Positions 42,731 through 53,750 of a DNA stretch of 64,000 nucleotides are shown here, piece after piece. A program made the translations under genes and the position numbers. The notes below the pieces were generated by a model. The model was not told the DNA's origin. It saw nothing but the letters and a program-made list of their open reading frames with translations, and did not search any database. This stretch comes from Acidobacteriota bacterium (GTDB lineage Bacteria; Acidobacteriota; Vicinamibacteria; Vicinamibacterales; SCN-69-37), in assembly GCA_016716905.1 (NCBI GenBank), contig JADJUS010000014.1, positions 62,001-126,000 on the forward strand, in the 5' to 3' direction. The first letter of the stretch is position 1, and every line of letters begins with the position of its first letter.

Positions 42731-43624
42731 TTAGGAGGGCTCAACAAACAGGCGGTAGATGCGAATCCCCAATTCACGCGTGTCCTTGAAGCCGCCCGGC
42801 AGCTGGGCCGGGATGAAGGACCGGTCCACACCGATCCGCAACTCGGACATGTCGCCCGTGCCCATCTGGTCTGCACGCAGTTGAATACGACGCAGGACGG
42901 GGTTGACGTTGTCAGCAGGAAATGTGGCGACACTTTGGCTGCCTAGATAGACGTTGACAATCTGCGGTTGGTCGAACAGATCGGGCCGTCCGTCAAATTC
43001 GAGGTACAACGTCGAGTCTTTCTTGGGGTTCTGGAAGGACGCCACGTAGTCCCGATTGGTCCAGAACCACTCGCGCGCGGGGTTCTCAGGTGCCCACTCG
43101 GCCGGGTGCGCGCCGGACCGCAGCACGATGAACACATTCTCGGACTGCGGCAGCACACGGAGGGACGCCACCTTGTAGGACCGCGAGTCGGGCTCGGGCC
43201 CCTGCAGAGGCGCGCGGATGTCCGTCGCATCCAGGCGGTACAGCCCGACCCGGATCGTCGCCTCGCCCAAATACGGAACCACCGGCATGAAACTCGTCCG
43301 CGTGTACTCGACGGGTTGCCCCGGTCGCCACGTCGAGGTCTTGGTCGGCAGATCGTGATCGTCGCTCCACCGATTGACGCCATCCGCGTCAAGCATGTGC
43401 ATGAACACCCGGTAGTCGCCGTCGAACGCGGCGCCAGGCAGCACTTCGAATCGGTACGTGAAGTCGATGGGACTGCCGAGCGCGGCGGCGGTCTTATTCA
43501 ACGTGAGCGACACGGACGCCATCGGCGGCGCATCGTCCTTGGCTCCGCAGCCGGCAAAACTCATCATTACCAAGGCCGCGACCACAGGCGCGGCCGCTCT
43601 CAAGCGCGGCGAGTGATTGACCAC
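42731..43624 (-). CDS. Lipoprotein of unknown function
   Basis: A 297-residue lipoprotein with no recognised domain. The N-terminus has a hydrophobic stretch ending MMSFAGC, with GAKDD after the Cys; Asp at +4/+5 is noted only. The mature part is predicted mostly beta (for example ASVSLTLNKTAAALGSPIDFTYRFEVLPGA and YLEFDGRPDLFDQPQIVNVYLGSQ). It looks like one or two beta-sandwich domains. GTG 43624 is favoured since a TTGAAC/TACCAT promoter ends just upstream, overlapping the alternative TTG start at 43660. It lies 21 bases before the transglycosylase gene, so it may belong to the secretion operon. Confidence 0.65.
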   Translation of the reverse strand: MVNHSPRLRAAAPVVAALVMMSFAGCGAKDDAPPMASVSLTLNKTAAALGSPIDFTYRFEVLPGAAFDGDYRVFMHMLDADGVNRWSDDHDLPTKTSTWRPGQPVEYTRTSFMPVVPYLGEATIRVGLYRLDATDIRAPLQGPEPDSRSYKVASLRVLPQSENVFIVLRSGAHPAEWAPENPAREWFWTNRDYVASFQNPKKDSTLYLEFDGRPDLFDQPQIVNVYLGSQSVATFPADNVNPVLRRIQLRADQMGTGDMSELRIGVDRSFIPAQLPGGFKDTRELGIRIYRLFVEPS

Positions 43625-43630
43625 CTTGGC

Positions 43631-43660
43631 ATGGTACCGTATTGCCCCTATGCTGTTCAA
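43631..43660 (-). promoter_or_regulatory. Putative leaderless promoter of the lipoprotein/secretion operon
   Basis: Minus-strand TTGAAC (43655-43660), 18 bases, TACCAT (43631-43636). The GTG start at 43624 begins six bases after the -10, so the mRNA would start on or next to the initiation codon. The divergent BMC gene begins at 43700, so this 75-base gap serves both directions. Confidence 0.45.
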
Positions 43661-43699
43661 TATGTTAGCCTTGCGGCGAAATTGCCCCTTGACCCTCTC

Positions 43700-43993
43700 A
43701 TGAAATCAGACGCCCTCGGCATGATTGAAACGCGCGGCTTGATCGGTGCGATCGAGGCGGCAGACGCCATGGTCAAGACGGCCAACGTGACCCTGGTCGG
43801 CAAGGAATACATCGGCGCCGGGTACGTCACCGTCTTCGCCCGGGGGGATGTGGGGGCCATCAAGGCCGCCGTTGATGCCGGGGCCGCTGCGGCACGCCGT
43901 GTCGGGGAACTGATTTCCGTCCACGTGATCGCGCGCCCGCACGCCGACGTGGAGCGCGTGTTGCCCGGCGCGCCAGCGCCTGCCAAGGGCTGA
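43700..43993 (+). CDS. Bacterial microcompartment shell protein, single BMC domain
   Basis: A 97-residue BMC-H shell protein of the PduA/EutM/CcmK type that forms hexameric shell tiles. The whole protein is one BMC domain: ALGMIETRGLIGAIEAADAM, AANVTLVGKEYIGAGYVTVFARGDVGAIKAAVDAG and ISVHVIARPHADVERVLPG. Pore-loop region is GKEYIGAGY. The ATG at 43700 gives the usual N-terminus; the open frame upstream is long but unrelated. It lies 23 bases before an aldehyde dehydrogenase gene. No other shell gene (BMC-P/BMC-T) is in the window. Confidence 0.95.
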   Translation: MKSDALGMIETRGLIGAIEAADAMVKTANVTLVGKEYIGAGYVTVFARGDVGAIKAAVDAGAAAARRVGELISVHVIARPHADVERVLPGAPAPAKG

Positions 43994-44016
43994 CACCGTT
44001 CGCTGGGGCCAGATAA

Positions 44017-45735
44017 ATGGCACAGCCACCCGCTGACACCGCCGCCCCGCCCTCACCCGCCGTGAGTGACTCGCGACGGATGGCCGTTCGCGCGAAGGCC
44101 GCCGCCGCGCGCCTGGCCGAATGCTCCCAAACCCAGATCGACACCATCGTCGGGGCCGTGGCGGCAGCCGCCCGCACGCGTGTGGAGTCATTTGCGCAAC
44201 TCGCCGTGGAAGAAACCGGCTTCGGCGTCGTGGCCGACAAGATCCAGAAGAACCGATTTGCGGCCGAGCGGGTGTACGAGTTCATCAAGCCGATGCGTAC
44301 CGTCGGCGTTATCCGGCGAGACGATGAGCGGAAGGTGGTGGAGATAGCGGAACCGTTCGGCGTGGTGGCCGCCATCGTGCCGTCCACCAATCCGACGTCC
44401 ACGGCCATCTACAAGATTCTGATCTCACTCAAGGCCCGCTGCCCCATCGTCATCAGCCCGCACCCGTCGGCGGCGCGTTGCATCACTCAGGTGGCCGAGA
44501 CCCTGGCCGAGGCGGCATACGCGGCCGGGGCTCCGGATGGATCGGTGAACTGGCTGACGCAGGTGTCGCTCGAGGGGACGCAGGAATTGATGCGCCACCG
44601 TGACGTGGCGGTGATTCTGGCCACCGGTGGGATGGGGCTGGTGCGAGCGGCGTACAGCGCGGGCAAACCCGCCTATGGCGTGGGCCCGGGCAATGCGCCG
44701 TGTTTCATTGAACGTTCGGCTGACCTCGCCAAGGCCGCGAGCGACATCCTGACCGGCAAGAGTTTCGACAATGGCGTGCTGTGCTCGTCGCCAAACTCTG
44801 TGGTCGTCGAGAGCGCCGTGGCCGCTGAGACGCGCCGGCAGTTTCAGGCGCAGGGCGGCTATTTTCTCTCGCCCGCCGAGGTGGACATCGTCAGCAAGGC
44901 CCTGGTGACGCCGCAGCGACTCCCCAACCCGAAGTTTGTCGGCAAGTCGGCGACGTATCTCGCGAAGGCGATGGGCATCACCGTGCCCGCGGGGACGCGG
45001 GCTCTGATTGCCGAACTGGCCGGCGTCGGGCGCGAGTTCCCGTTGTCGATCGAGAAGCTTTGCCCGGTGCTGTCGTACTACGTCGTGGCGGACTGGCAGC
45101 AGGGCTGCGAACGGTGCAAACAGATCCTGCGGTATGGCGGGATGGGCCACACGATGTCCATCCACTCGAAGAACGAGCCAGTCATCCTCGAGTTTGGCCT
45201 CAAGAAGCCGGCGTTCAGAATCGTTGTGAATACGCCCACCACCCACGGGTCGATCGGCCTCACCACCGGCCTTGACCCGGCGATGACGCTCGGTTGTGGC
45301 GGCTACGGTGGCAACATCACGTCGGACAACATCACGCCCATGCACTTGTTGAATATCAAGCGGCTGGCGTACGAGATCCGCCCCGCCTCGACGGGCCGGG
45401 CCACTCCCGCGGCACCTGCCGGCGCGAGTCCGGCTCAGGCCCCCCTGCCTCAGGTGGCGGCTGCGACCGTCGAAAAGGGGCTGTCAGCCGCCTCGGTCAC
45501 GTCGCACGTCGAGGCGTTTCTCGATGGCCGATCTGGCGCTGGGCACGGTTCGCCGGCCGCCACCTCCCAGTCAATCGCGGAATTTGTCTGCGAAAGCGAC
45601 GTTCAGCAGGCCATTGACCTGGGGAAGACCATCCTTGTCGGGGAGCGGACGATTGTCACTCCCTTGGCCCGCGATTTGGGCGAAGCCCACAAAGTGTTGG
45701 TCAGCAGCGCGTGGCCGGCGACGGCTCGCCGATAG
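44017..45735 (+). CDS. CoA-acylating aldehyde dehydrogenase, microcompartment type (EutE/PduP-like), with C-terminal extension
   Basis: A 572-residue aldehyde dehydrogenase that would convert an aldehyde to acyl-CoA inside a microcompartment. The catalytic nucleophile is Cys256 (SFDNGVLCSSPNSVV). The Rossmann region has FGVVAAIVPSTNPTSTAIYKI and GGMGLVRAAYSAGKPAYGVGPGNAPCF. The domain ends near 455 (HLLNIKRLAYEIRP), about the length of PduP/EutE. About 115 residues follow: an Ala/Pro linker, a predicted helix (SVTSHVEAFLDGR) and the segment AEFVCESDVQQAIDLGKTIL through IVTPLARDLGEAHKVLV. The N-terminal 20 residues (Ala/Pro-rich then amphipathic) may target cargo to the shell. Confidence 0.88.
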   Translation: MAQPPADTAAPPSPAVSDSRRMAVRAKAAAARLAECSQTQIDTIVGAVAAAARTRVESFAQLAVEETGFGVVADKIQKNRFAAERVYEFIKPMRTVGVIRRDDERKVVEIAEPFGVVAAIVPSTNPTSTAIYKILISLKARCPIVISPHPSAARCITQVAETLAEAAYAAGAPDGSVNWLTQVSLEGTQELMRHRDVAVILATGGMGLVRAAYSAGKPAYGVGPGNAPCFIERSADLAKAASDILTGKSFDNGVLCSSPNSVVVESAVAAETRRQFQAQGGYFLSPAEVDIVSKALVTPQRLPNPKFVGKSATYLAKAMGITVPAGTRALIAELAGVGREFPLSIEKLCPVLSYYVVADWQQGCERCKQILRYGGMGHTMSIHSKNEPVILEFGLKKPAFRIVVNTPTTHGSIGLTTGLDPAMTLGCGGYGGNITSDNITPMHLLNIKRLAYEIRPASTGRATPAAPAGASPAQAPLPQVAAATVEKGLSAASVTSHVEAFLDGRSGAGHGSPAATSQSIAEFVCESDVQQAIDLGKTILVGERTIVTPLARDLGEAHKVLVSSAWPATARR

Positions 45736-45763
45736 GAACTCCAATAGCTGCAGGTACTTAGGG

Positions 45764-45792
45764 TTGACTCCCGGCCGGTGCGAGGTTACCAT
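45764..45792 (+). promoter_or_regulatory. Putative leaderless promoter of the MltD-like gene
   Basis: TTGACT (45764-45769), exactly 17 bases, TACCAT (45787-45792). The ATG is at 45801, so initiation about 7 bases after the -10 would place the transcript 5' end at the start codon. No Shine-Dalgarno is present, consistent with leaderless translation. Confidence 0.5.
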
Positions 45793-45800
45793 CGACGCAC

Positions 45801-47465
45801 ATGACTTTGGCCCGGCTCCTCACCCGGCTTGTTGCGTTGTCTGGCACATGCCTTGTGGTGGCCTGCGGAGCCCGCGCGACCCCGGCGCTGCCAGTCGTCC
45901 CATTGCCAGTGGCGCCGCCCGCCCAGGTGGCGGTTCCGGCGGTGACGCCGCCGGCCGCTCCCCTGGTTGACCCCATCAGTGCCCTGGTCGAGACGTCCGA
46001 GAAGCTGTTTGCGCGAGGGCAGGCGGAATTGTCCCTCGGACATCTGACCGCCGCGCGTGGCCTGTTTGACCGGTCGGTGGACATGTTGCTCGACGCCCCA
46101 CAGGGCGCCCGGGTTGAGCCGCGCCTTCGGGTGCAGCTTGAACGCCTGGTCAGCCGCATCAGTGCATTGGAGATCCTGGCCCTGCGCGAGGGTGACGGGT
46201 TCACGCAGGCTCGAACGGAGCCGGCGGTGATCGACCAACTGCTTGAGGCCGCAACACTCGCCCTGCCAGAACCGACGCGCGAAACCCAGGCGGCAGTGGC
46301 CGCAGACCTGGCGTCCACCGAACACGACCTTCCTATCGACAACAACGACCGGGTGCAGTCGTTCGTCGAGTTGTTTCAGGGCAACCTCCGCGACTTCATG
46401 CAGGAGAGCCTGGCGCGCAGTTCGAAGTATCTGCCGATGGTGCAGGAGATCTTCCGCTCCGAAGGCATCCCGCTCGACCTGGCCTATCTGGCTATTGTCG
46501 AAAGCGGCTACAAGACCAACGCCCTGTCCCGGGCTTCGGCGCGAGGCGTGTGGCAGTTCATGCCGGCCACCGGCGCTGAGTACGGACTTGACCAGACGTG
46601 GTTCCTCGACGAGCGGTCGGACCCTGAGAAGGCCACGCGCGCTGCGGCGCAGTACCTGAAGTCGCTCAACCGGATGTTCGACGGTGACTGGAATCTGGCG
46701 ATGGCCAGCTACAACGCGGGCCCGGGCCGTCTGCAGCGCGCCGTGAACAAGAGCAAGATCAACGACTACTGGAAACTCACCGAGACGTCGAAGTTCCTGC
46801 CGAAGGAAACCCGCAACTACGTGCCGATGATCATGGCGGCCGTGCTCATTGCCAAGAACCCGCAGGCGTACGGGTTCGACGCCGTGCCCGTGTCTCCGCT
46901 TGTGTTCGACCGAGTGACCGTGCCGGACGCGCTCGACCTTCGGACTGTGGCCGAGTGGACAGGGGCCACGATCGAAGATATCCGCGCGCTGAATCCGGAA
47001 TTGCGGCGCACGACCACACCGATTGGCTCGCACGATCTGAAAGTGCCGCTGGGTATGGCGCCCGTCGTCGAAGCGAAGCTGGCTACGGCAGACCCGTCGC
47101 TGTTCGCGCGGTTCTCCTACTACCATGCGAAGGCAGGCGAGAATCTGGCGGCCATCGCGCGGCGATTCAAGATCACTCGAACGGATCTGGCCGCCGCCAA
47201 CCGCCTGCGCACGACCTCGAAGCTCAAGGCTGGCCAGAAATTGCTGATCCCTCTGGTGGTGACGTCGGCGCTTGCCTCGCGCCCAGCCGTGGCAACAGCA
47301 ACGGCGGACGTGGCCTCGGCCGTGACCTATCGCGTGAAGCCCGGCGATACGTTGTTCGGCATTGCGCGGCAGTTCGACACCACGGTGGACGACATCCGCA
47401 AGTGGAACTCGCTGACGTCAACCAAACTGGCCGTCGGCGACCGGCTTACGATTCATCGCAACTGA
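45801..47465 (+). CDS. MltD-like lytic transglycosylase lipoprotein with two LysM domains
   Basis: A 554-residue envelope murein hydrolase. The lipobox is LVVAC (Cys near 22). A Pro/Val-rich linker and a helical region follow to about 200. The SLT domain (about 190-350) has catalytic Glu234 in LAIVESGYKTNALSRASARG, GVWQFMPATGAEYGL and MASYNAGPGRLQRAV. Two LysM modules bind peptidoglycan, at about 435-480 (AKAGENLAAIARRFKITRTD) and 508-553 (YRVKPGDTLFGIARQFDTTV). Domain order matches E. coli MltD. It is a single-gene unit by its own promoter. Confidence 0.94.
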   Translation: MTLARLLTRLVALSGTCLVVACGARATPALPVVPLPVAPPAQVAVPAVTPPAAPLVDPISALVETSEKLFARGQAELSLGHLTAARGLFDRSVDMLLDAPQGARVEPRLRVQLERLVSRISALEILALREGDGFTQARTEPAVIDQLLEAATLALPEPTRETQAAVAADLASTEHDLPIDNNDRVQSFVELFQGNLRDFMQESLARSSKYLPMVQEIFRSEGIPLDLAYLAIVESGYKTNALSRASARGVWQFMPATGAEYGLDQTWFLDERSDPEKATRAAAQYLKSLNRMFDGDWNLAMASYNAGPGRLQRAVNKSKINDYWKLTETSKFLPKETRNYVPMIMAAVLIAKNPQAYGFDAVPVSPLVFDRVTVPDALDLRTVAEWTGATIEDIRALNPELRRTTTPIGSHDLKVPLGMAPVVEAKLATADPSLFARFSYYHAKAGENLAAIARRFKITRTDLAAANRLRTTSKLKAGQKLLIPLVVTSALASRPAVATATADVASAVTYRVKPGDTLFGIARQFDTTVDDIRKWNSLTSTKLAVGDRLTIHRN

Positions 47466-47474
47466 GACAGCGTT

Positions 47475-47505
47475 CGGAGTCCTGGGGTCCCGGAGTCTTG
47501 GGGTC
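47475..47505. repeat. Two tandem copies of a 15-16 bp repeat
   Basis: CGGAGTCCTGGGGTC (47475-47489) and CGGAGTCTTGGGGTC (47491-47505) differ at one base and have a 16-bp period. They lie just after the MltD-like gene's stop. Only two copies are seen in the window. Confidence 0.55.
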
Positions 47506-47549
47506 GCCCCGACCGCGTCCCTTAAGAACTTCCAGCACGCCGACTGGAG

Positions 47550-47572
47550 GAGATCGCAGAATCTGCGATCTC
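47550..47572. terminator. Perfect 10-bp hairpin downstream of the MltD-like gene
   Basis: GAGATCGCAG (47550-47559), loop AAT, CTGCGATCTC (47563-47572). It could end transcription of the upstream gene or regulate comM, whose ATG is 76 bases on. It lacks a T-tract, so a standard Rho-independent terminator is not proven. The remaining 180 bases between the two genes hold no other feature I can support. Confidence 0.4.
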
Positions 47573-47647
47573 GGGCGCCCCGTCCTTCCGAAACACTGAA
47601 GAACTAACGGCGTAAATGCTGGCCCCGATGTTGCGCTCAGAGCCCGC

Positions 47648-49159
47648 ATGTTGGCTCGACTCCATGCGGCGGCGGTGTTCGGGGTGGAAGCACTCCCGGT
47701 CTCGGTTGAAGTAGACGTGTCGGGTGGAGGGTTGCCTGGCATCACCATGGTGGGCCTGCCCGACACCACGGTCAGGGAAAGCCGGGACCGCGTGCGCTCG
47801 GCGATTCGCAATTCGGGCTTCCCGTTTCCCGTGGGGCGGGTCACGGTGAGTCTCGCGCCAGCCGACGTGCGCAAGATCGGCGCGGCGTTTGACCTGCCCA
47901 TCGCGCTCGGCATCCTCGCCGCCTCCGGCATCCTGCCCCAGCGCGATGGCCGCGAGATGACCATCGTGGGCGGCTTGTCGCTCGACGGAGGCATTCCTCC
48001 CATGCAGGGGGTGCTGCCCATCGCCGTGGCCGCACGCAAGGCGCGAAGGCCCGCGTTGATCTTCCCCGCTGCGAATCTCGCCGAAGCGGGCATCGTCGCC
48101 GATCTGCCGCTCTATCCCGTGGCCTGCCTCAACGAGGCCGTCCGTGTGCTCTCACTATCCGACCCTCCATCGGCGACGCCTCCAGTGCCGATGGCGCCCA
48201 TCGGTGCACAGGGCGCCGAAGACCTGGCTGATGTCTGCGGCCAACTGCGAGGCCGACGGGCGTTGGAAATCGCGGCGGCCGGCTCGCACCACCTCCTCTT
48301 CTCCGGCTCACCAGGGGCGGGCAAGACGATGCTGGCGCGGAGATTGGCGGGGTTGCTCCCGCCACTGGAGTTCGACGAAGCGCTGCTGGTGACGTCGATC
48401 CACTCCATCGCGGGGCTTCTGCCGCCCGGTTCGGGCCTCGTGGTGACGCGGCCCTTCCGCGCGCCGCATCACACGTGCTCGGACATGGCCCTGGTGGGCG
48501 GTGGCGCGTCACCGAGGCCCGGCGAGGTCAGTCTCGCGCACGCCGGTGTGTTGTTCCTCGACGAGTTGCCGGAGTTCAGCCGGCGCGTGCTCGAGACGCT
48601 GCGGCAACCCCTGGAGGCCGGCGTGGTGCATGTGGCGCGCGTCGCGCGCAGTGTGACTTTTCCCGCGCGGGTCATGCTGGTCGGTGCGATGAACCCCTGC
48701 CCCTGCGGATTCCACGGCGACGCCCGACGTCGCTGTCACTGCCCGCCCCCGCTTGTGGACCGGTATCAGCGGCGCCTGTCGGGGCCACTCCGCGACCGCT
48801 TCGACCTGGGTGTGGAGGTGCAGGGGGTGCCGTGGGGCGACATCACTGGCGACCCCGTGCGGGAAACCAGTGCCGTGGTACGCGCGCGGGTTCACGCGGC
48901 GCGTCGCCGGCAACTCGATCGGCAGGGCCGCCTCAACTCGGAACTCGACGGCCGCGCCCTTCGCACGCACGCGCCGCTCGATCGCCCGAGTCATGCACTC
49001 ATGGCGACGGCGGTCACGCGGCTTGGGCTCAGTGTCCGGGGCGTCACACGTGTACTGCGCGTGGCTCGCACCATCGCCGACCTGGGTGGCGACGTTGAAC
49101 TGCGCGCCGATCACGTGGCCGAGGCCCTGCAGTTCCGAGTCCCGGAACGAAGTGGCTGA
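47648..49159 (+). CDS. comM: ComM/YifB-family Mg-chelatase-like AAA+ ATPase
   Basis: A 503-residue AAA+ ATPase of the ComM/YifB family. In transforming bacteria ComM is a hexameric helicase that helps integrate taken-up single-stranded DNA. It has an N-terminal ChlI/Lon-like domain (about 20-145; VEVDVSGGGLPGITMVGLPD, VTVSLAPADVRK). The AAA+ core contains Walker A FSGSPGAGKTMLARRLAG and Walker B LFLDELPEF, and is followed by a conserved Cys cluster (NPCPCGFHGDARRRCHCPP). The C-terminal Mg_chelatase_C domain follows. Length fits the family (about 500). It lies alone between intergenic repeats and a convergent DUF411 gene. Confidence 0.95.
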   Translation: MLARLHAAAVFGVEALPVSVEVDVSGGGLPGITMVGLPDTTVRESRDRVRSAIRNSGFPFPVGRVTVSLAPADVRKIGAAFDLPIALGILAASGILPQRDGREMTIVGGLSLDGGIPPMQGVLPIAVAARKARRPALIFPAANLAEAGIVADLPLYPVACLNEAVRVLSLSDPPSATPPVPMAPIGAQGAEDLADVCGQLRGRRALEIAAAGSHHLLFSGSPGAGKTMLARRLAGLLPPLEFDEALLVTSIHSIAGLLPPGSGLVVTRPFRAPHHTCSDMALVGGGASPRPGEVSLAHAGVLFLDELPEFSRRVLETLRQPLEAGVVHVARVARSVTFPARVMLVGAMNPCPCGFHGDARRRCHCPPPLVDRYQRRLSGPLRDRFDLGVEVQGVPWGDITGDPVRETSAVVRARVHAARRRQLDRQGRLNSELDGRALRTHAPLDRPSHALMATAVTRLGLSVRGVTRVLRVARTIADLGGDVELRADHVAEALQFRVPERSG

Positions 49160-49162
49160 AAC

Positions 49163-49639
49163 CTAAGCCGGTTTGGTGTGTTTCGTGTAGACCGTCGTCT
49201 GACCCGTGGCGTTGAAGGTCAGCACGGTGAACGGCTGGAAGGGCTTCAAATCCATGCCTGGCGCACTGGAGGGCATGCCGGGAATGGTGAGACCGATGAT
49301 GCCCTTGGGCTTTTCCTTGAGCAGCCGCGCAACGTCTGAGGCCGGCACGTGCCCTTCGATGACGTAGCCGCCAATCAGCGTGGTGTGGCAGCTTTGCAGG
49401 CTGGCGGGAATCTGGTGCTTCACCTTGATGGGGCCCATGTCAGCCTTGATGACCGTGGCGCGATAGCCGTTGGCGGTGGCGTGGTTCACCCACTCCTGGC
49501 AGCACCCGCAGCTGGGGTCTTTGTAGACAATCATCGTGGGCGCCGGTTGGCCAGTGGCCCTCCGCGGCAGGCCCAGAACGGCAGTGGCAGCCCCGACAAG
49601 GGTAAGAAGGACGTGGCGACGGTCAACGTGGGTTCCCAT
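49163..49639 (-). CDS. DUF411 family exported metal-binding protein
   Basis: A 158-residue exported protein of the DUF411 family, often found near copper or heavy-metal resistance genes. The N-terminus has Arg-Arg followed by a hydrophobic stretch (DRRHVLLTLVGAATAVLG), possibly a Tat signal. The mature part carries the thioredoxin-like motif YKDPSCGCCQEW (CxCC), a third Cys in LQSCHTTLIGGYVIEGHVPA, and the conserved end GLTIPGMPSSAPGMD. The function is not established; metal (copper) binding is inferred from the Cys pattern. It is convergent with comM, 3 bases apart. Confidence 0.88.
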   Translation of the reverse strand: MGTHVDRRHVLLTLVGAATAVLGLPRRATGQPAPTMIVYKDPSCGCCQEWVNHATANGYRATVIKADMGPIKVKHQIPASLQSCHTTLIGGYVIEGHVPASDVARLLKEKPKGIIGLTIPGMPSSAPGMDLKPFQPFTVLTFNATGQTTVYTKHTKPA

Positions 49640-49719
49640 GACTGACTAATTCTGCACCATTTTTCCCAAATTTGTATGTTTAACTGATGTGACTCGGTGA
49701 CGCTAACCCCTTGCCTGAT

Positions 49720-49749
49720 TTGGTCTTTCGGGTGAGCCTGTGCTACATT
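49720..49749 (+). promoter_or_regulatory. Putative promoter of the M23 peptidase gene
   Basis: TTGGTC (49720-49725), 18 bases, TACATT (49744-49749). The ATG at 49762 lies 12 bases beyond the -10, giving a leader of only a few bases and no ribosome site. Confidence 0.35.
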
Positions 49750-49761
49750 TCGACACTGGGC

Positions 49762-50670
49762 ATGCGTTCACCGAAATACACCGTCCTCATCGCCAATAGA
49801 CAGACCGGAGCCGTCCGGCGGATGACGGTTGCCCGTCGCCCTGTGGCATTGGCGGTGATCGGTGTGTTGTGTGTGCCGGTGCTGATGGGCCTCGGTGCTC
49901 GTTGGTCGGGACAAGCGGAGATCACCCGCCTGGCGCAGCAGACTGACGCGTTGCGGATCGAGAACGACAGCTACCGCGCCGCGACCGGAGAACTGGCCGC
50001 GCAAATCTCGACACTGCAAACCGCCATCACCGAACTTGGTGAAGACGCGCGGTTGGATCCCGCTGCCAAGCGTGCGATCGACAACTTGCCTGCGCTGGTG
50101 AAGAATCGCGCAATGGGCGTGGGTGGTGGCGGCGCGGCCGCCACAACGCCGCCGGTGACTGCGTCGCTCGGCTCTCCAAACGACACGTTCGGTATTCTGC
50201 AAAGCCTGCTCGGCTCGCTCGAAGCGCGCCTTGAGACCGTGCGCACGGGCGTCGAAAAGCAGCAGGCGCTTGCTGCAGCCACACCGTCCATCTGGCCGGT
50301 CGTCGGTTACCTGTCTTCGATGTTCGGCAGCCGCAAAGACCCGTTCACGGGTGGCCCCGACTTCCATCCCGGCCTTGATATCGCGGCACAGAGCGGCACG
50401 CCGATTCGCTCCACCGCAGACGGCACCGTGGAATCGTCCGGCTACTCCGGTAACTACGGCAATGCCGTGGTGGTGCGCCATGGCTTCGGCATTTCGACCC
50501 GCTACGGTCACATGTCGCGGATTACCGCGCGCACCAGCCAGCAGGTCAAGCGCGGCGACATCATTGGCTACGTGGGCTCCACCGGACGCGCCACCAGCGC
50601 GCACCTGCACTACGAGATTCTGCTCAACGGGCAGACGATCAATCCGCTGCGCCTGCTCGCCCGGCCGTAG
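49762..50670 (+). CDS. M23 family metallopeptidase, membrane-anchored
   Basis: A 302-residue LytM/M23 endopeptidase of the cell wall. A cytosolic tail is followed by a transmembrane anchor (about 27-45, VALAVIGVLCVPVLMGLGA), a coiled coil (about 50-90, ITRLAQQTDALRIENDSYRA) and a linker. The peptidase domain (about 185-300) contains the zinc ligands His and Asp in PDFHPGLDIAAQSGTP and the HxH motif in SAHLHYEI. The catalytic site is complete, so it probably cuts peptide cross-links rather than acting as an EnvC-like activator. ATG 49762 was chosen over an in-frame upstream start. Confidence 0.9.
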   Translation: MRSPKYTVLIANRQTGAVRRMTVARRPVALAVIGVLCVPVLMGLGARWSGQAEITRLAQQTDALRIENDSYRAATGELAAQISTLQTAITELGEDARLDPAAKRAIDNLPALVKNRAMGVGGGGAAATTPPVTASLGSPNDTFGILQSLLGSLEARLETVRTGVEKQQALAAATPSIWPVVGYLSSMFGSRKDPFTGGPDFHPGLDIAAQSGTPIRSTADGTVESSGYSGNYGNAVVVRHGFGISTRYGHMSRITARTSQQVKRGDIIGYVGSTGRATSAHLHYEILLNGQTINPLRLLARP

Positions 50671-50735
50671 CCGGTCCGCTCCCACCAGATTTTCCGTGTA
50701 GAATCGTTGGAATCCCCTCCGTGCGGGATGCCAGC

Positions 50736-53651
<2,916 letters not shown>

Positions 53652-53660
<9 letters not shown>

Positions 53661-53705
53661 GCGGCCCCGTGGTGCTCAGTGCTGACGTGCTGAGTGCTGA
53701 CGTGC
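53652..53705. repeat. Small hairpin and 15-bp tandem repeat after secA
   Basis: GGGGCC (53652-53657) pairs with GGCCCC (53663-53668) across the secA stop codon. It is followed by two 15-bp copies containing AGTGCTGACGTGC (53678-53690 and 53693-53705). No T-tract follows. The role is unknown; weak termination is possible. Confidence 0.45.
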
Positions 53706-53750
53706 CCGGGTGCTGGCGTGCGAAGGTCATGAATGAATGATGGAGATTCG

